From: Streptomyces sp. NBC_01497
GTDB lineage: Bacteria > Actinomycetota > Actinomycetes > Streptomycetales > Streptomycetaceae
DNA: 64,000 nucleotides
Direction of reading: 5' to 3'
NCBI RefSeq assembly: GCF_036250695.1
Contig: NZ_CP109427.1
Location: 7,688,001-7,752,000, forward strand
Shown: positions 52,621-60,742 of the stretch, piece by piece
Numbering within the stretch: the stretch's first letter is position 1
Layout: every line of letters begins with the position of its first letter
Made by a program: the position numbers and the translations under genes
The notes under the pieces: generated by a model
Seen by the model: the letters and a program-made list of their open reading frames with translations, nothing else
What the model was told of the DNA's origin: nothing
Database searches by the model: none

Positions 52621-53103
52621 ATGCGCCTGGATTCGGTGGACACGGCGATTCTCCGCCATCTCCAGACGGACGGCCGGATGGCCAACAAGGAACTCGCCGC
52701 CGCCGTCGGCATCGCGCCCTCCACGTGTGTGGACCGGCTGACCAGGCTGCGCAGGCTCGGTGTGATCGCGGGGTACACGGCCCAGGTACCGCCCGAGGCC
52801 GTGGGCCGGCCCATCCAGGCGCTGCTGGCCGCGCGCGTCCAGCCGCACGCCCGTCCCCTGGTCGACCCGTTCGTCACCCACGTGCTGGCGCTGCCGGAGA
52901 CCCTGTCCGTGCACCACGTGGCGGGCGCCGACGACTTCGTCGTCCATGTCGCCTGCGGCAGTACGCAGGACCTCCAGCGGCTGGTACTCGACGAGTTCAC
53001 CTCCCGGCCCGAGGTCGCACGGCTGCAGACCCATCTGATCTTCGCGACCTGGCACGGCGGTCCGCTGGCCCCCTACAGCGCCCCTGAGGGCCGCCGCACC
53101 TGA
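52621..53103 (+). CDS. Lrp/AsnC-family transcriptional regulator
   Basis: A 160-residue feast/famine regulator. The N-terminal helix-turn-helix is LDSVDTAILRHLQTDGRMAN with AAVGIAPSTCVDRL as the recognition region, followed by a RAM ligand-binding domain (VHHVAGADDFVVHVACGS). ATG 52621 has GAGGGA 7 nt upstream; ATG 52606 in frame has no ribosome site. Divergence from the Cys/Met PLP gene suggests it senses methionine, cysteine or a related amino acid and regulates that gene and itself. Confidence 0.92.
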   Translation: MRLDSVDTAILRHLQTDGRMANKELAAAVGIAPSTCVDRLTRLRRLGVIAGYTAQVPPEAVGRPIQALLAARVQPHARPLVDPFVTHVLALPETLSVHHVAGADDFVVHVACGSTQDLQRLVLDEFTSRPEVARLQTHLIFATWHGGPLAPYSAPEGRRT

Positions 53104-53204
53104 GATGGGCGGTGAACCTCGCCTTCCCGTACGCCGGTTGAGCGAGCGGCCCCTACGTGTGGGGGCGTTGGCGTTCACCCGTACGCCTGGGGGCGCGGCC
53201 CTAC

Positions 53205-53482
53205 GGTCCTTCCGGCGGTGCCGTCCGGGACGGTGATCGCCACGATCCCGGGCTCCCCGGCCCGCACCCGTACGCCACCGATCTCGATGCCCCCGGTCGG
53301 GTGACCGCGAAGGCGCCCCTGACGATGAGCGGGACGCACCGCGTCAACTCCTCGTAGGCCGCCGGGATCAGCGCGGGGCCGTCCCCGAGCCGCTGCCACC
53401 GATCGGGGCGGCTGAGCGGTACGTACACGAAGGGGGGAGCCGGGAGGCGGTCGTGCCGTGGCAGGCGACGAGGATGCCGACA
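53205..53482 (-). pseudogene. Cytochrome P450 relic
   Basis: Three consecutive frames on the minus strand carry P450 pieces in the correct order. First the I-helix VGILVACHGTTAS (about 53440-53480), then the J/K-helix PLSRPDRWQRLGDGPAL with PAAYEELTRCVPL (about 53310-53440), then the following strand GGIEIGGVRVRAGEPGIVAI (about 53225-53290). At least two frameshifts separate them. The N-terminal half, the ExxR-to-heme region and the Cys heme ligand are absent. It is a dead fragment lying between the Lrp gene and the ABC operon. The rest of the 426-bp gap holds no gene. Confidence 0.72.
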
Positions 53483-53529
53483 CGGAGCGCCGCCGCCCGG
53501 GCAGGTGCTCCCGGGCGGCGACGGCACGG

Positions 53530-55335
53530 TCACGGCAGGGCGGGCGCCTTCCCCGCGCGGGCGAGGCGCCGGGCCGTCGACTCCTCCGGATCGAGTACCG
53601 GGACCGCCGCCAACAGGCCCTTCGTATAGGCGTGTTCCGGTGCCTCGTACACCCGCTCAGCCGGGCCCTGCTCCACTACGCGCCCGGCTCGCATCACGAG
53701 GACCCGGTCGCTCACCTGGCGCACCACGGCCAGATCGTGCGCCACGAAGACCAGGGACAGCCCCAGTTCGCGCTGGAGTTCGCCGAGCAGTTCGACGATG
53801 TGCGCCTGGGTCGTGACGTCGAGCGCCGAGACCGGCTCGTCGCACACGATCAGCTTCGGCCGGGGGGCCAACGCCCTTGCGATGCCGACGCGTTGCCGCT
53901 GGCCGCCGGAGAACTCGTGCGGATAGCGGTCGTACCATGCCGGATCGAGGCCGACCCGGTCCAGCAGATCCCGCACCCGTGCCCGCACGGCCCGGTCGTC
54001 CAGGTCGCCCGCCGACCGCAGCGGATCCGCGATCGACTCGCCGATGCTGCGACGCGGATTGAGGGACGACACGGGGTCCTGGAAGACCATCTGAAGCTCG
54101 CGTCGCACCGGCCGCAGCTGTCGCTCGGACAGGTGCCCGATCTCCTGTCCCTCGTAGCGCAGCGCGCCGGCGGACGGTTCGAGCAGCCGCACCAGCATGC
54201 GGCCCAGCGTGGTCTTCCCGCTGCCGGACTCGCCGACCACGCCGAGCGTCTCGCCCCGGCCGACCCTCAGCGACACGCCGTCGACCGCGCGGACGAGATC
54301 GCCACCGCGTCCGAACTCCCGCCGCAGGTCCACCGCTTCGAGCAGTACGTCGCCCCCGTCGGGCAGCCCGTCGGCCTGCGTGTCGCGCACCCTTGGCTCC
54401 GTACGGGCAGCTCGCTCCGTCGGCGCGTCGGCCCGCGGCACCGCGGAGATCAGCTCCCGCGTGTACGTCTCGCGCGGCGCGCCCAGCACCTCCCGCACCG
54501 TGGAGTGCTCCACCGCACGGCCGTCCCGCATCACGAGCACGTCGTCGACGGTGCCCGCCACCACGCCCAGGTCGTGCGTGACGAGGAGCAGCCCCGCGCC
54601 GGTCTCGGCGCGCAACTCGTGGAGCAGGTCCAGGATCTGGGCCTGCACCGTCACATCGAGCGCCGTCGTCGGCTCGTCCGCGACCAGCAGCCGGGGACGG
54701 CAGGCCAGCGCCATCGCGATGACGGCGCGCTGCCGCATCCCGCCACTGAACTCGTGCGGTCTGGCGCGGGAGCGGCGCGGCGCGTCCGGGATGCCGACCC
54801 GGTCGAGCACCTCCACGGCGCGGGCCCGCGCGGCCCGGCGGGTCGCCGTGTGGTGCACCCGGTAGACCTCGGCGATCTGGTCCCCGATCGCGTAGTAGGG
54901 GTCGAGGGCGGAGAGCGGGTCCTGGAACACCATCGCGGCCAGGCCGCCCCGCAGCCTGCGCAGGTCGTCGCGGTCCGCGGTGAGCGCGTCCACGCCGGCC
55001 ACGGTGGCCGAGCCGCTGACCCGCGCGCCGGTGTCCCGGTGCAGCCCGAGCAGTCCGAAGGCGACCGTGCTCTTGCCGGAGCCGGACTCGCCGACGATCC
55101 CGAGGGCCCGGCCCGCGCCGAGGGTGAAGGACAGCCCGTCCACGGCCCGTACGGAGCCTTCCGCGGTCGGGAAGTCCACCACCAGGTCGCGCACGTCCAC
55201 CAGCGGCTCGGTGCCGTCCTGCCCGGCCGCGGCGGGACCGGCGGGCCCGCGCGAACCGGCGGACCCCGTCGTGCCGGGCCGTCCTTCGCCCCGTCCGCTG
55301 TCGCCGGCCCGGGGGCCGGAAGCACTGTCGGTCAC
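53530..55335 (-). CDS. Peptide ABC importer, fused dual ATPase
   Basis: 601 residues containing two complete Opp/Dpp-type ATPase domains, equivalent to DppD plus DppF fused as in GsiA. Walker A motifs GESGSGKST and GESGSGKTT, ABC signatures EFSGGMRQR and EFSGGQRQR, and Walker B LLVADEPTTALD and LIVCDEPVSALD are present. A 40-residue Gly/Ala-rich leader precedes domain 1. The GTG start (55335) overlaps the stop of the upstream permease by 4 nt. It powers uptake through the two permeases that follow in the map. It is last in a four-gene leftward operon. Confidence 0.94.
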   Translation of the reverse strand: MTDSASGPRAGDSGRGEGRPGTTGSAGSRGPAGPAAAGQDGTEPLVDVRDLVVDFPTAEGSVRAVDGLSFTLGAGRALGIVGESGSGKSTVAFGLLGLHRDTGARVSGSATVAGVDALTADRDDLRRLRGGLAAMVFQDPLSALDPYYAIGDQIAEVYRVHHTATRRAARARAVEVLDRVGIPDAPRRSRARPHEFSGGMRQRAVIAMALACRPRLLVADEPTTALDVTVQAQILDLLHELRAETGAGLLLVTHDLGVVAGTVDDVLVMRDGRAVEHSTVREVLGAPRETYTRELISAVPRADAPTERAARTEPRVRDTQADGLPDGGDVLLEAVDLRREFGRGGDLVRAVDGVSLRVGRGETLGVVGESGSGKTTLGRMLVRLLEPSAGALRYEGQEIGHLSERQLRPVRRELQMVFQDPVSSLNPRRSIGESIADPLRSAGDLDDRAVRARVRDLLDRVGLDPAWYDRYPHEFSGGQRQRVGIARALAPRPKLIVCDEPVSALDVTTQAHIVELLGELQRELGLSLVFVAHDLAVVRQVSDRVLVMRAGRVVEQGPAERVYEAPEHAYTKGLLAAVPVLDPEESTARRLARAGKAPALP

Positions 55336-56321
55336 TGGAGCACCACCCGTCGGTCGATCACGGCATACAGCAGGTCGGCGCCCGCGTTCGCCACCACCAC
55401 ACAGAACCCGGTCACCATCACGAGGCCCACCACGACCGGCAGGTCGATCTGCGACACGGACTCCACGAGCAGCCGGCCGAGGCCCGGCAGCCCGAACAGC
55501 GACTCCGTCAGTACGGCGGACCCGAACATCGTGCCCAGATCCAGTGCGCTGAGGGCGATCACCGGGGTGAGGGCGCCCCGCAGCGCGTGCCGGGTCACGA
55601 GGCGCCGCTCGCTCACCCCGTACGCGCGAAACGTCCTGATGTGGTCCTCCGCCAGCGTCTCCAGCATCGAGGAGCGGGTCAGTCGGGCGTACTTCGCGGA
55701 CTCGATCAGCGCCAGCGACACCCAGGGCAGCAGCAGCCCCCAGAACCACTGCTGCGGATCCGTCGTCAGGGACACGTAGTCCGGGAACGGCAGCCACTGG
55801 AGCGTCGAGCAGAACAGCACGAGCAGCAGCAGGCCGATCACGAACACCGGCATGGCGTTGCCCGCCAGCGTCAGTCCCGTCAGGGCCCGCTCGGTGAACC
55901 GGCCGCGCCGTAGGGCGGACATCAGCCCCGTGCCGACGCCGAGCGCCAGCCACAGCACCATCGCGCCGAGCGCCAGCGAGGCCGTCACCGGGAGCCGCGT
56001 GCCGATCATGGACGTGACCTGCTCGCCCGTGCGGTACGAGACGCCCAGGCACGGTGCGTGGCAGTGCAGCACGCCGGTACCGGTGGAGAAGTCGCGCCCG
56101 GCGACGATGCCCTGCAGGAGGTGCGCGTACTGCAGGTAGACGGGGGCGTCCACCCCGAGCCGCTGCCTGACCTGCTCCACCTGTGCGGGGCTGCACTTGA
56201 TCCCGCACGAGAGCCGGGCGGGATCGCCCGGGGCGACGTAGAACGCCGCGTAGATCACGATCGACAGCACGATCAGGACGACGAGCGCCCCGATCACCCG
56301 CCGGATCAGATAGCGCGTCAT
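55332..56321 (-). CDS. Peptide ABC importer permease (DppB/OppB type)
   Basis: 329 residues with six transmembrane helices. The N-terminal signature RYLIRRVIGALVVLIVLSIV is typical of OppB/DppB. A long extracellular loop follows (RLSCGIKCSPAQVEQVRQRL), and the EAA loop RTFRAYGVSERRLVTRHALR contacts the ATPase. It overlaps both neighbours by 4 nt (GTGA and ATGA type), indicating translational coupling. Confidence 0.94.
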   Translation of the reverse strand: MTRYLIRRVIGALVVLIVLSIVIYAAFYVAPGDPARLSCGIKCSPAQVEQVRQRLGVDAPVYLQYAHLLQGIVAGRDFSTGTGVLHCHAPCLGVSYRTGEQVTSMIGTRLPVTASLALGAMVLWLALGVGTGLMSALRRGRFTERALTGLTLAGNAMPVFVIGLLLLVLFCSTLQWLPFPDYVSLTTDPQQWFWGLLLPWVSLALIESAKYARLTRSSMLETLAEDHIRTFRAYGVSERRLVTRHALRGALTPVIALSALDLGTMFGSAVLTESLFGLPGLGRLLVESVSQIDLPVVVGLVMVTGFCVVVANAGADLLYAVIDRRVVLQ

Positions 56322-57349
56322 ACGGCTGCCTCCCGACCGCTGTCCGCGGCTTCCTGGCCGGCCGACCGCGCGGCCTTCCTGTCACGGCGTCCGCCGCCGA
56401 TCCGCAGACGTGAGGCCGCTCTCGGGTCGAGCGCCGTGCGGACCGCGTCACCGAGCAGCGCGAACGACAGTGTCGTCACGAAGATCATCAAAGACGGCAG
56501 CAGCACGTACATCGGATCGGCCTGGAACCAGGTCGTCGCCGACGTGAGCATCTGCCCCCACGACGACGTCGGGGGCCTGACCCCGACGCCGAGGAACGAC
56601 AGGCCCGCCTCGCTGACCACGTTGGACGGCAGCAGCAGCGCCGCGTACGTCACCACAGGAGCGGCCAGCGGAGGCAGCAGTTCCCGGCGGGCCACACGCC
56701 AGCCGCCCGACCCGCCGAGCCGGGCCGCCGCCACGTAGTCCAGCGACTTCAGACTCAGCGTCTGGGCACGCACCACCCGGGCCGTGCCACCCCAGCCCAG
56801 CAGACCGATGACGAGCATCAGCAGCAGTGGGCGCGGGAAGCCGGCCGGTACGACCGCCATCAGCGCGATGGCGAACACCAGCGTCGGCAGCGCGAGCATC
56901 ACGTCCGTGGTGTGCGCGAGCACCTGGTCGAGCAGCCGGTTGCCGAGGCCCGCGGCCAGCCCGACGACCAGGCCGATCGCGACCTGGACGACGGTCGCGC
57001 CGACCGACACCAGCAGCGACACCTGCGCCCCGTAGACGAGGCGGGCGAACAGGTCCCGGCCGGTGCCGGGTTCGACACCGAGCCAGTGCGTGCCACTGAC
57101 CCCGCCGAACGGACCGATCGGTACGCCGCCGGACGCGGAGTTCACCAGTGCGTCGTGGTACGTCGTCGGGTCCTGGCCCTCGACGCTCGCGAGCAGCGGC
57201 GCCGCGATCGCGACGACGAGCAGCAGGACGAGGACGGCACCGCCGGCGAGCGCGGCCGGCTGCGCGCGCAGCCGGCCCCAGACCTGCCGGGCGCCGGCGG
57301 CGGGGGTCGCCGCCGCCGGATCACCCGTGAGGAGTTGTTCTGTGCTCAT
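56318..57349 (-). CDS. Peptide ABC importer permease (DppC/OppC type)
   Basis: 343 residues with the N-terminal OppC-like helix, the loop DPTTYHDALVNSASGG, the conserved GTDxxGRD-type element WLGVEPGTGRDLFARLVYG and the EAA loop LDYVAAARLGGSGGWRVARR. It pairs with the 55332-56321 permease to form the membrane channel. ATG 57349 lies 16 bp after the substrate-binding-protein gene, with AGGAGG-like sequence in between. Confidence 0.94.
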   Translation of the reverse strand: MSTEQLLTGDPAAATPAAGARQVWGRLRAQPAALAGGAVLVLLLVVAIAAPLLASVEGQDPTTYHDALVNSASGGVPIGPFGGVSGTHWLGVEPGTGRDLFARLVYGAQVSLLVSVGATVVQVAIGLVVGLAAGLGNRLLDQVLAHTTDVMLALPTLVFAIALMAVVPAGFPRPLLLMLVIGLLGWGGTARVVRAQTLSLKSLDYVAAARLGGSGGWRVARRELLPPLAAPVVTYAALLLPSNVVSEAGLSFLGVGVRPPTSSWGQMLTSATTWFQADPMYVLLPSLMIFVTTLSFALLGDAVRTALDPRAASRLRIGGGRRDRKAARSAGQEAADSGREAAV

Positions 57350-57365
57350 GATGAGGAGGTCCGCG

Positions 57366-59087
57366 TCACTTGACCGCGACCTGGGAGACGTCCAGCACCC
57401 CGGTCCAGTCGCTGATCACCACGTTGCGCACGTCCTTGCCCACGAGCCGCTTGTAGACCGGGTGCACCAGCGGCACGGTCAGTGCCTTCTGGCCGATCCG
57501 CTGGTCCAGCGCCCCCCACTGCTTCGCGGCGGCCGCGTGGTCGGTGAGCTTGTTGATGCTGTCGACGCTCTTGTTCACCGACGGGTCGTTCAGCTGCGAG
57601 GAGTTGAAGTTGTAGCCGTCCTTGACGATCTGCCGGCCGTCGAAGATCGGGGCGAGGAACGGGCCGCCCGACGGCCAGTCCGCTCCCCACGTGGTGAAGA
57701 ACAGACCGGGCTCGGTGGAGGTCGAAAAGACGGTCTGGCTGTACTTGTTCTGCTCCAGGCCGTCCAGCTTCACCGTGATGCCGGCAGCCTTCAGGGCGCC
57801 CTGTACGGCCGAGGCCATCTGCGGGCCGGAGTTGTTGGCGTCGCTCTCGGAGTGGGTGAGGGTGATCGTCAGGCCGTGGGGGTAGCCGGCCTGCTTCAGC
57901 AGTTCCTTGGCCTTCGCCGGGTCGCCGCTCTTGCCGGCCGGGAACGGGTCGTACGGCGTGTAGCCGAAGGCCGCCTGGTTCGGCAGGAAGGTGGTCGCGG
58001 GCTCGGCGAGCGAGGAACCGCCGGCCGCGTTGACCACCGAGGTGCGGTTGATCGCGTAGGCGACCGCCTCCCGCACCTTCGGGTTGTCGAACGGCTTCAC
58101 CTTCGGGTTGAAGGCCAGGTAGTCCGTCTCGCCGAAGTGGCCGGTGCCGACGCGCGAGGCGAGTTCCTTGTCGCCGGTGACCTTGGCGAGTTCGGCCGGG
58201 CCCAGGTTGGTGTCCGTGGTGACGGCCGCGGCGTCCGGGCCGGTGCCCGTGGAGAGCCGCTGGTTGATCACGGCCGTGTCGAGGCCGCCCTGGACGTCGA
58301 TGGTGTCCGGGTAGTTCTTGCGCTGGCTGTCGGTCGACGCCGACCAGTGGGGGTTGCGCTTGAAGGTCAGGTCGAGACCGTTGTTCTCGTTCTTGACCAC
58401 CTCGTACGGACCCGATGATATCGGGTGGTTCGCGTACTTTGTCCCCGTGTCCTTCGCCTGCGGCACCGGCGTGAACTGCGTCTGCGTCGCCAGGTAGGGG
58501 AAGTCGCCCTCGGGCTTGTTCAGGTGGAAGACGATCGTCGACGCGTCCGGGGTCTCGATCGACGCGAGGCCCTTCTTGTCCTTGTAGGGCCCCTGGTAGC
58601 CGGCGGCCCCGACCAGCCAGTCCCGCAGGTACGGCGCCCCGCCCGACAGCTCCGCCGCGAACGACCGCTCGATGCCGTACTTGATGTCCGCGGTCGTGAT
58701 CGGCGTGCCGTCCTCGAACTTCAGCCCGCTCTTGAGGTGGTACGTCCAGACCGTCGCGCTCTTCGACGGCTCGCCGGTGTTCGTGGCGAGGTCCGGCACG
58801 ACCTTGTTGCCGGCCGCGCCGTTGGCCCTGTTGCGCGTGGTGAGCGTACGGAAGACGAGGGAGGGGATGTTGCCGCCGCCGGAGGTGTACTCACGCGCCG
58901 GGTCGAAGTTCGTCATCGGCGACTGGTTGAGGACGAGGAGCTTCCCGCCCCGCTGCGGCTTGGAGCTGCCGCCGTCCGCGCTCGCCCCTCCCTTGCCGGG
59001 CCCGCACGCGCAGGCGGCGACGGCCAGCGTCGCGGTGACGGCCACGGCGGCCGCCGTACGGCGGGAGAAATGAGGTGAACGGGACAT
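57366..59087 (-). CDS. Peptide ABC importer substrate-binding lipoprotein
   Basis: A 573-residue SBP_bac_5 (OppA/DppA cluster C) lipoprotein. The lipobox VAAC (Cys26) follows a signal helix. Family features are FDPAREYTSGGGNIPSLVFR, DGTPITTADIKYGIERSFAA, SGPYEVVKNENNGLDLTFKR and FNPKVKPFDNPKVREAVAYA. It delivers oligopeptides or similar ligands to the permeases. It is first in the operon. A 30-codon leader peptide and a small hairpin (59157-59171) lie between the promoter and this gene, so expression may be attenuated. AAGG precedes ATG 59087. Confidence 0.93.
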   Translation of the reverse strand: MSRSPHFSRRTAAAVAVTATLAVAACACGPGKGGASADGGSSKPQRGGKLLVLNQSPMTNFDPAREYTSGGGNIPSLVFRTLTTRNRANGAAGNKVVPDLATNTGEPSKSATVWTYHLKSGLKFEDGTPITTADIKYGIERSFAAELSGGAPYLRDWLVGAAGYQGPYKDKKGLASIETPDASTIVFHLNKPEGDFPYLATQTQFTPVPQAKDTGTKYANHPISSGPYEVVKNENNGLDLTFKRNPHWSASTDSQRKNYPDTIDVQGGLDTAVINQRLSTGTGPDAAAVTTDTNLGPAELAKVTGDKELASRVGTGHFGETDYLAFNPKVKPFDNPKVREAVAYAINRTSVVNAAGGSSLAEPATTFLPNQAAFGYTPYDPFPAGKSGDPAKAKELLKQAGYPHGLTITLTHSESDANNSGPQMASAVQGALKAAGITVKLDGLEQNKYSQTVFSTSTEPGLFFTTWGADWPSGGPFLAPIFDGRQIVKDGYNFNSSQLNDPSVNKSVDSINKLTDHAAAAKQWGALDQRIGQKALTVPLVHPVYKRLVGKDVRNVVISDWTGVLDVSQVAVK

Positions 59088-59156
59088 CGGCTACGGCCTT
59101 TCACTGCCAGGAAGGGGGAGTAGTGCCGCAGGCAGCGGGGGACCGACCGGAAAACA

Positions 59157-59171
59157 CCGGTGAAACACCGG
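59157..59171 (-). promoter_or_regulatory. Small hairpin in the leader of the ABC operon
   Basis: CCGGTG-AAA-CACCGG, a perfect 6-bp stem with 3-nt loop, lies between the leader peptide stop (59269) and the binding-protein start (59087). It could be part of an attenuator, but it is short and no U-tract is visible. Confidence 0.35.
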
Positions 59172-59268
59172 AGAAGGAGGAGAGCACCGCGCCCGCAGGG
59201 AGGGCCCAGCACGCAGACGCACGTCCCCCACGAAAGCGCGGAGGTACGGGACTACGGGAAGGGACCGG

Positions 59269-59361
59269 TCAGCGACAGAGAATGTCGGCGACGCAGTGCT
59301 CGGTCACCCCGATGAGCGCCAGCCCGTAGGCGGCGCGCGCGAGGGGGCAACGAGCGGTCAT
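59269..59361 (-). CDS. Leader peptide upstream of peptide ABC operon
   Basis: A 30-codon open frame beginning MTARCPLARAAYG and ending HCVADILCR. It has cysteines at 5, 23 and 29 and no ribosome site. A TTGACT -35 and CACTCT -10 place transcription start at or next to the A of the ATG, so it appears leaderless. It ends 181 nt before the substrate-binding-protein gene, in the same direction. Size, Cys-rich end and leaderless start resemble actinobacterial regulatory leader peptides that sense translation of specific codons. Real translation is inferred, not shown. Confidence 0.5.
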   Translation of the reverse strand: MTARCPLARAAYGLALIGVTEHCVADILCR

Positions 59362-59368
59362 GCCGAGA

Positions 59369-59397
59369 AGAGTGAACGACTGTCCGAAAAAAGTCAA
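59369..59397 (-). promoter_or_regulatory. Promoter of leader peptide / ABC operon
   Basis: Minus-strand -35 TTGACT (complement of 59392-59397), 17-bp spacer and -10 CACTCT (complement of 59369-59374), with the ATG at 59361 starting 8 nt after the -10. The surrounding sequence has a T-run, unusually AT-rich for this DNA. Confidence 0.5.
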
Positions 59398-59744
59398 AAC
59401 GATGCAGGTCAGAGCGGGTGGAAAGTGACGGCGCTCACGCCGGGAACCCGGTGCCGGGCGCATGGCGGCCCCCTGATGCCCCGTAACCCGCCGGGGCGAC
59501 GGCTCCGGGTGCGCTGCCGGGCGGGGCGCGCACCCCGCACCGGGACTCGGGCAGGCGGTGGTGTTTCGGCCACCGGGCGGCCGGGCCCCTCCCGCGCCCG
59601 GGTGGTCCGGGCCGGGGCCCGCCCCGGCCCGCTGCCCCCGCCACCTGCTCCGGACACCTGCCCCCGTCGCCGGCCACTGGTCCCGTCCCACCGGGCCCCT
59701 CGCGGCGGACCCCGAGGGGATGCGGCCGCCGCGCCCCGGCCGAC
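59398..59744. other. Intergenic region, nothing recognised
   Basis: About 350 bp between the divergent ABC operon promoter and a small membrane protein gene. The DNA is very GC-rich with open frames on all strands and no recognisable protein. Confidence 0.45.
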
Positions 59745-60257
59745 ATGATGGCCGCCATGTCTCCCACCGAACCGGTCGCCAGGGCGTCTTCGGCGCCGCC
59801 GCTCGCGCCACGTTCCGTCTCCGGCACCCTCTGGCGCTGCGCGGCGACCCTGCTCGTCTCGTGCGCGGCCGTCGGCGCGGCAGCGGCCCTGGACGCGCGC
59901 CTCCACATCGACGGCGCGACGGCATCCCTGCCGACCACCGTCGTAGCGCTCCTCGCGGCCGTGCTCGTCGGGGCCTGGCTGCGCGCGGGGCAGGCATGGC
60001 TCTTCGCCACGTTGGCGGGTGCGGATGTCTGCGGCCTGTCGACGGCGAACCTCCTCGCGCGCGGGCTCCTGCGCGGTGGCCACCCGCACCCCGCCGTCCT
60101 TACCGGGAACGTCTGGAGCGAGACCCTGGCCGCGTCGGCGGCGATCGCCCTGGCCGTCCTGGTCGTCTGCGTCGTCGGGGGAGGCGTACGCGGCCACCGC
60201 CACCCGGCCTCCCTCCCGCACGACGACACCAAGGACATGAAGAACCCGAGGGCATGA
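59745..60257 (+). CDS. Small membrane protein, tail frameshift
   Basis: 170 residues with three or four hydrophobic segments (TLWRCAATLLVSCAAVGAA, TTVVALLAAVLVGAW, an amphipathic central part, and AASAAIALAVLVVCVVGGGV). Function not recognised. The frame ends DDTKDMKNPRA, but the adjacent frame continues with repeats MKEPEG, MKEPQD, MKEPEG and stops at 60328. The first repeat copy (ATGAAGAACCC at 60237-60247) lacks one G relative to the other two (ATGAAGGAACCC). A one-base deletion, or a sequencing error, therefore truncates a hydrophilic tail of about 25 residues. The start may be any of the ATGs at 59745, 59748 or 59757. Confidence 0.6.
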   Translation: MMAAMSPTEPVARASSAPPLAPRSVSGTLWRCAATLLVSCAAVGAAAALDARLHIDGATASLPTTVVALLAAVLVGAWLRAGQAWLFATLAGADVCGLSTANLLARGLLRGGHPHPAVLTGNVWSETLAASAAIALAVLVVCVVGGGVRGHRHPASLPHDDTKDMKNPRA

Positions 60258-60742
60258 AGGAACCCCAGGACATGAAGGAACCCGAGGGAACGAAGGACGC
60301 CAAGGCCCCGGGCGCCGAGGAGGCGTGACTCCCCGCCCCGCGCCCCACGCGCCGGGACAGGCACGCGCGGGGCGGGCGGTCGCTGCCCGGCCCGTCGCAT
60401 TCGGCGGCCCGTATCGAGAGGTCCCGATCGCGATCGAGAGGTCCGCGCGACCCGCACCGGACGGCGTCGTACGGGACGCCCTCACACCGGGGCGGTCGCC
60501 TCGCGCGAGGGCACCGGGCGGTCGGCACGGCGGGACCCGCACCGGGCGCCCCATCGCCCGGTCCGTGCCGCGCGACCCGCACCGGGCGCCCCCGCACCGG
60601 GCGGAAGGGTTGTCCCCGGCCGTGCCCCTCCGTGTCGGAGCGGAACGGCCCTGGCGGATGCCTACACTCGGCCTCCCCCCGGCGTCCCGAGCGCTGGGGG
60701 AGGCATCCCCCCGCCGCCCACCCCGCTGTGAGGAGCCGCCCC
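60258..60742. other. cydA upstream region with repeats
   Basis: Contains the coding-like tail repeat to 60328, a direct repeat ATCGAGAGGTCC (60413-60424 and 60433-60444, spaced 20 bp) and several CCGCACCGGGCG repeats (60455-60603). A 9-bp hairpin GCCTCCCCC/GGGGGAGGC (60671-60704) and the GAGGA ribosome site of cydA follow. I looked for a Rex-type TTGTGAA-N4-TTCACAA operator, which controls cyd in S. coelicolor, and did not find one. Confidence 0.5.
60671..60704 (+). promoter_or_regulatory. Hairpin in the cydA leader
   Basis: GCCTCCCCC (60671-60679) pairs with GGGGGAGGC (60696-60704) over a 16-nt loop, 39 nt upstream of the cydA start. It may be a terminator of upstream transcription or a leader structure. 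Similar GGGGGAGGC-type hairpins are common between Streptomyces genes. Confidence 0.4.

Noticed and set aside
60330..60742. Rex operator upstream of cydA
   Set aside because: No sequence close to TTGTGAA-N4-TTCACAA was found on reading either strand.
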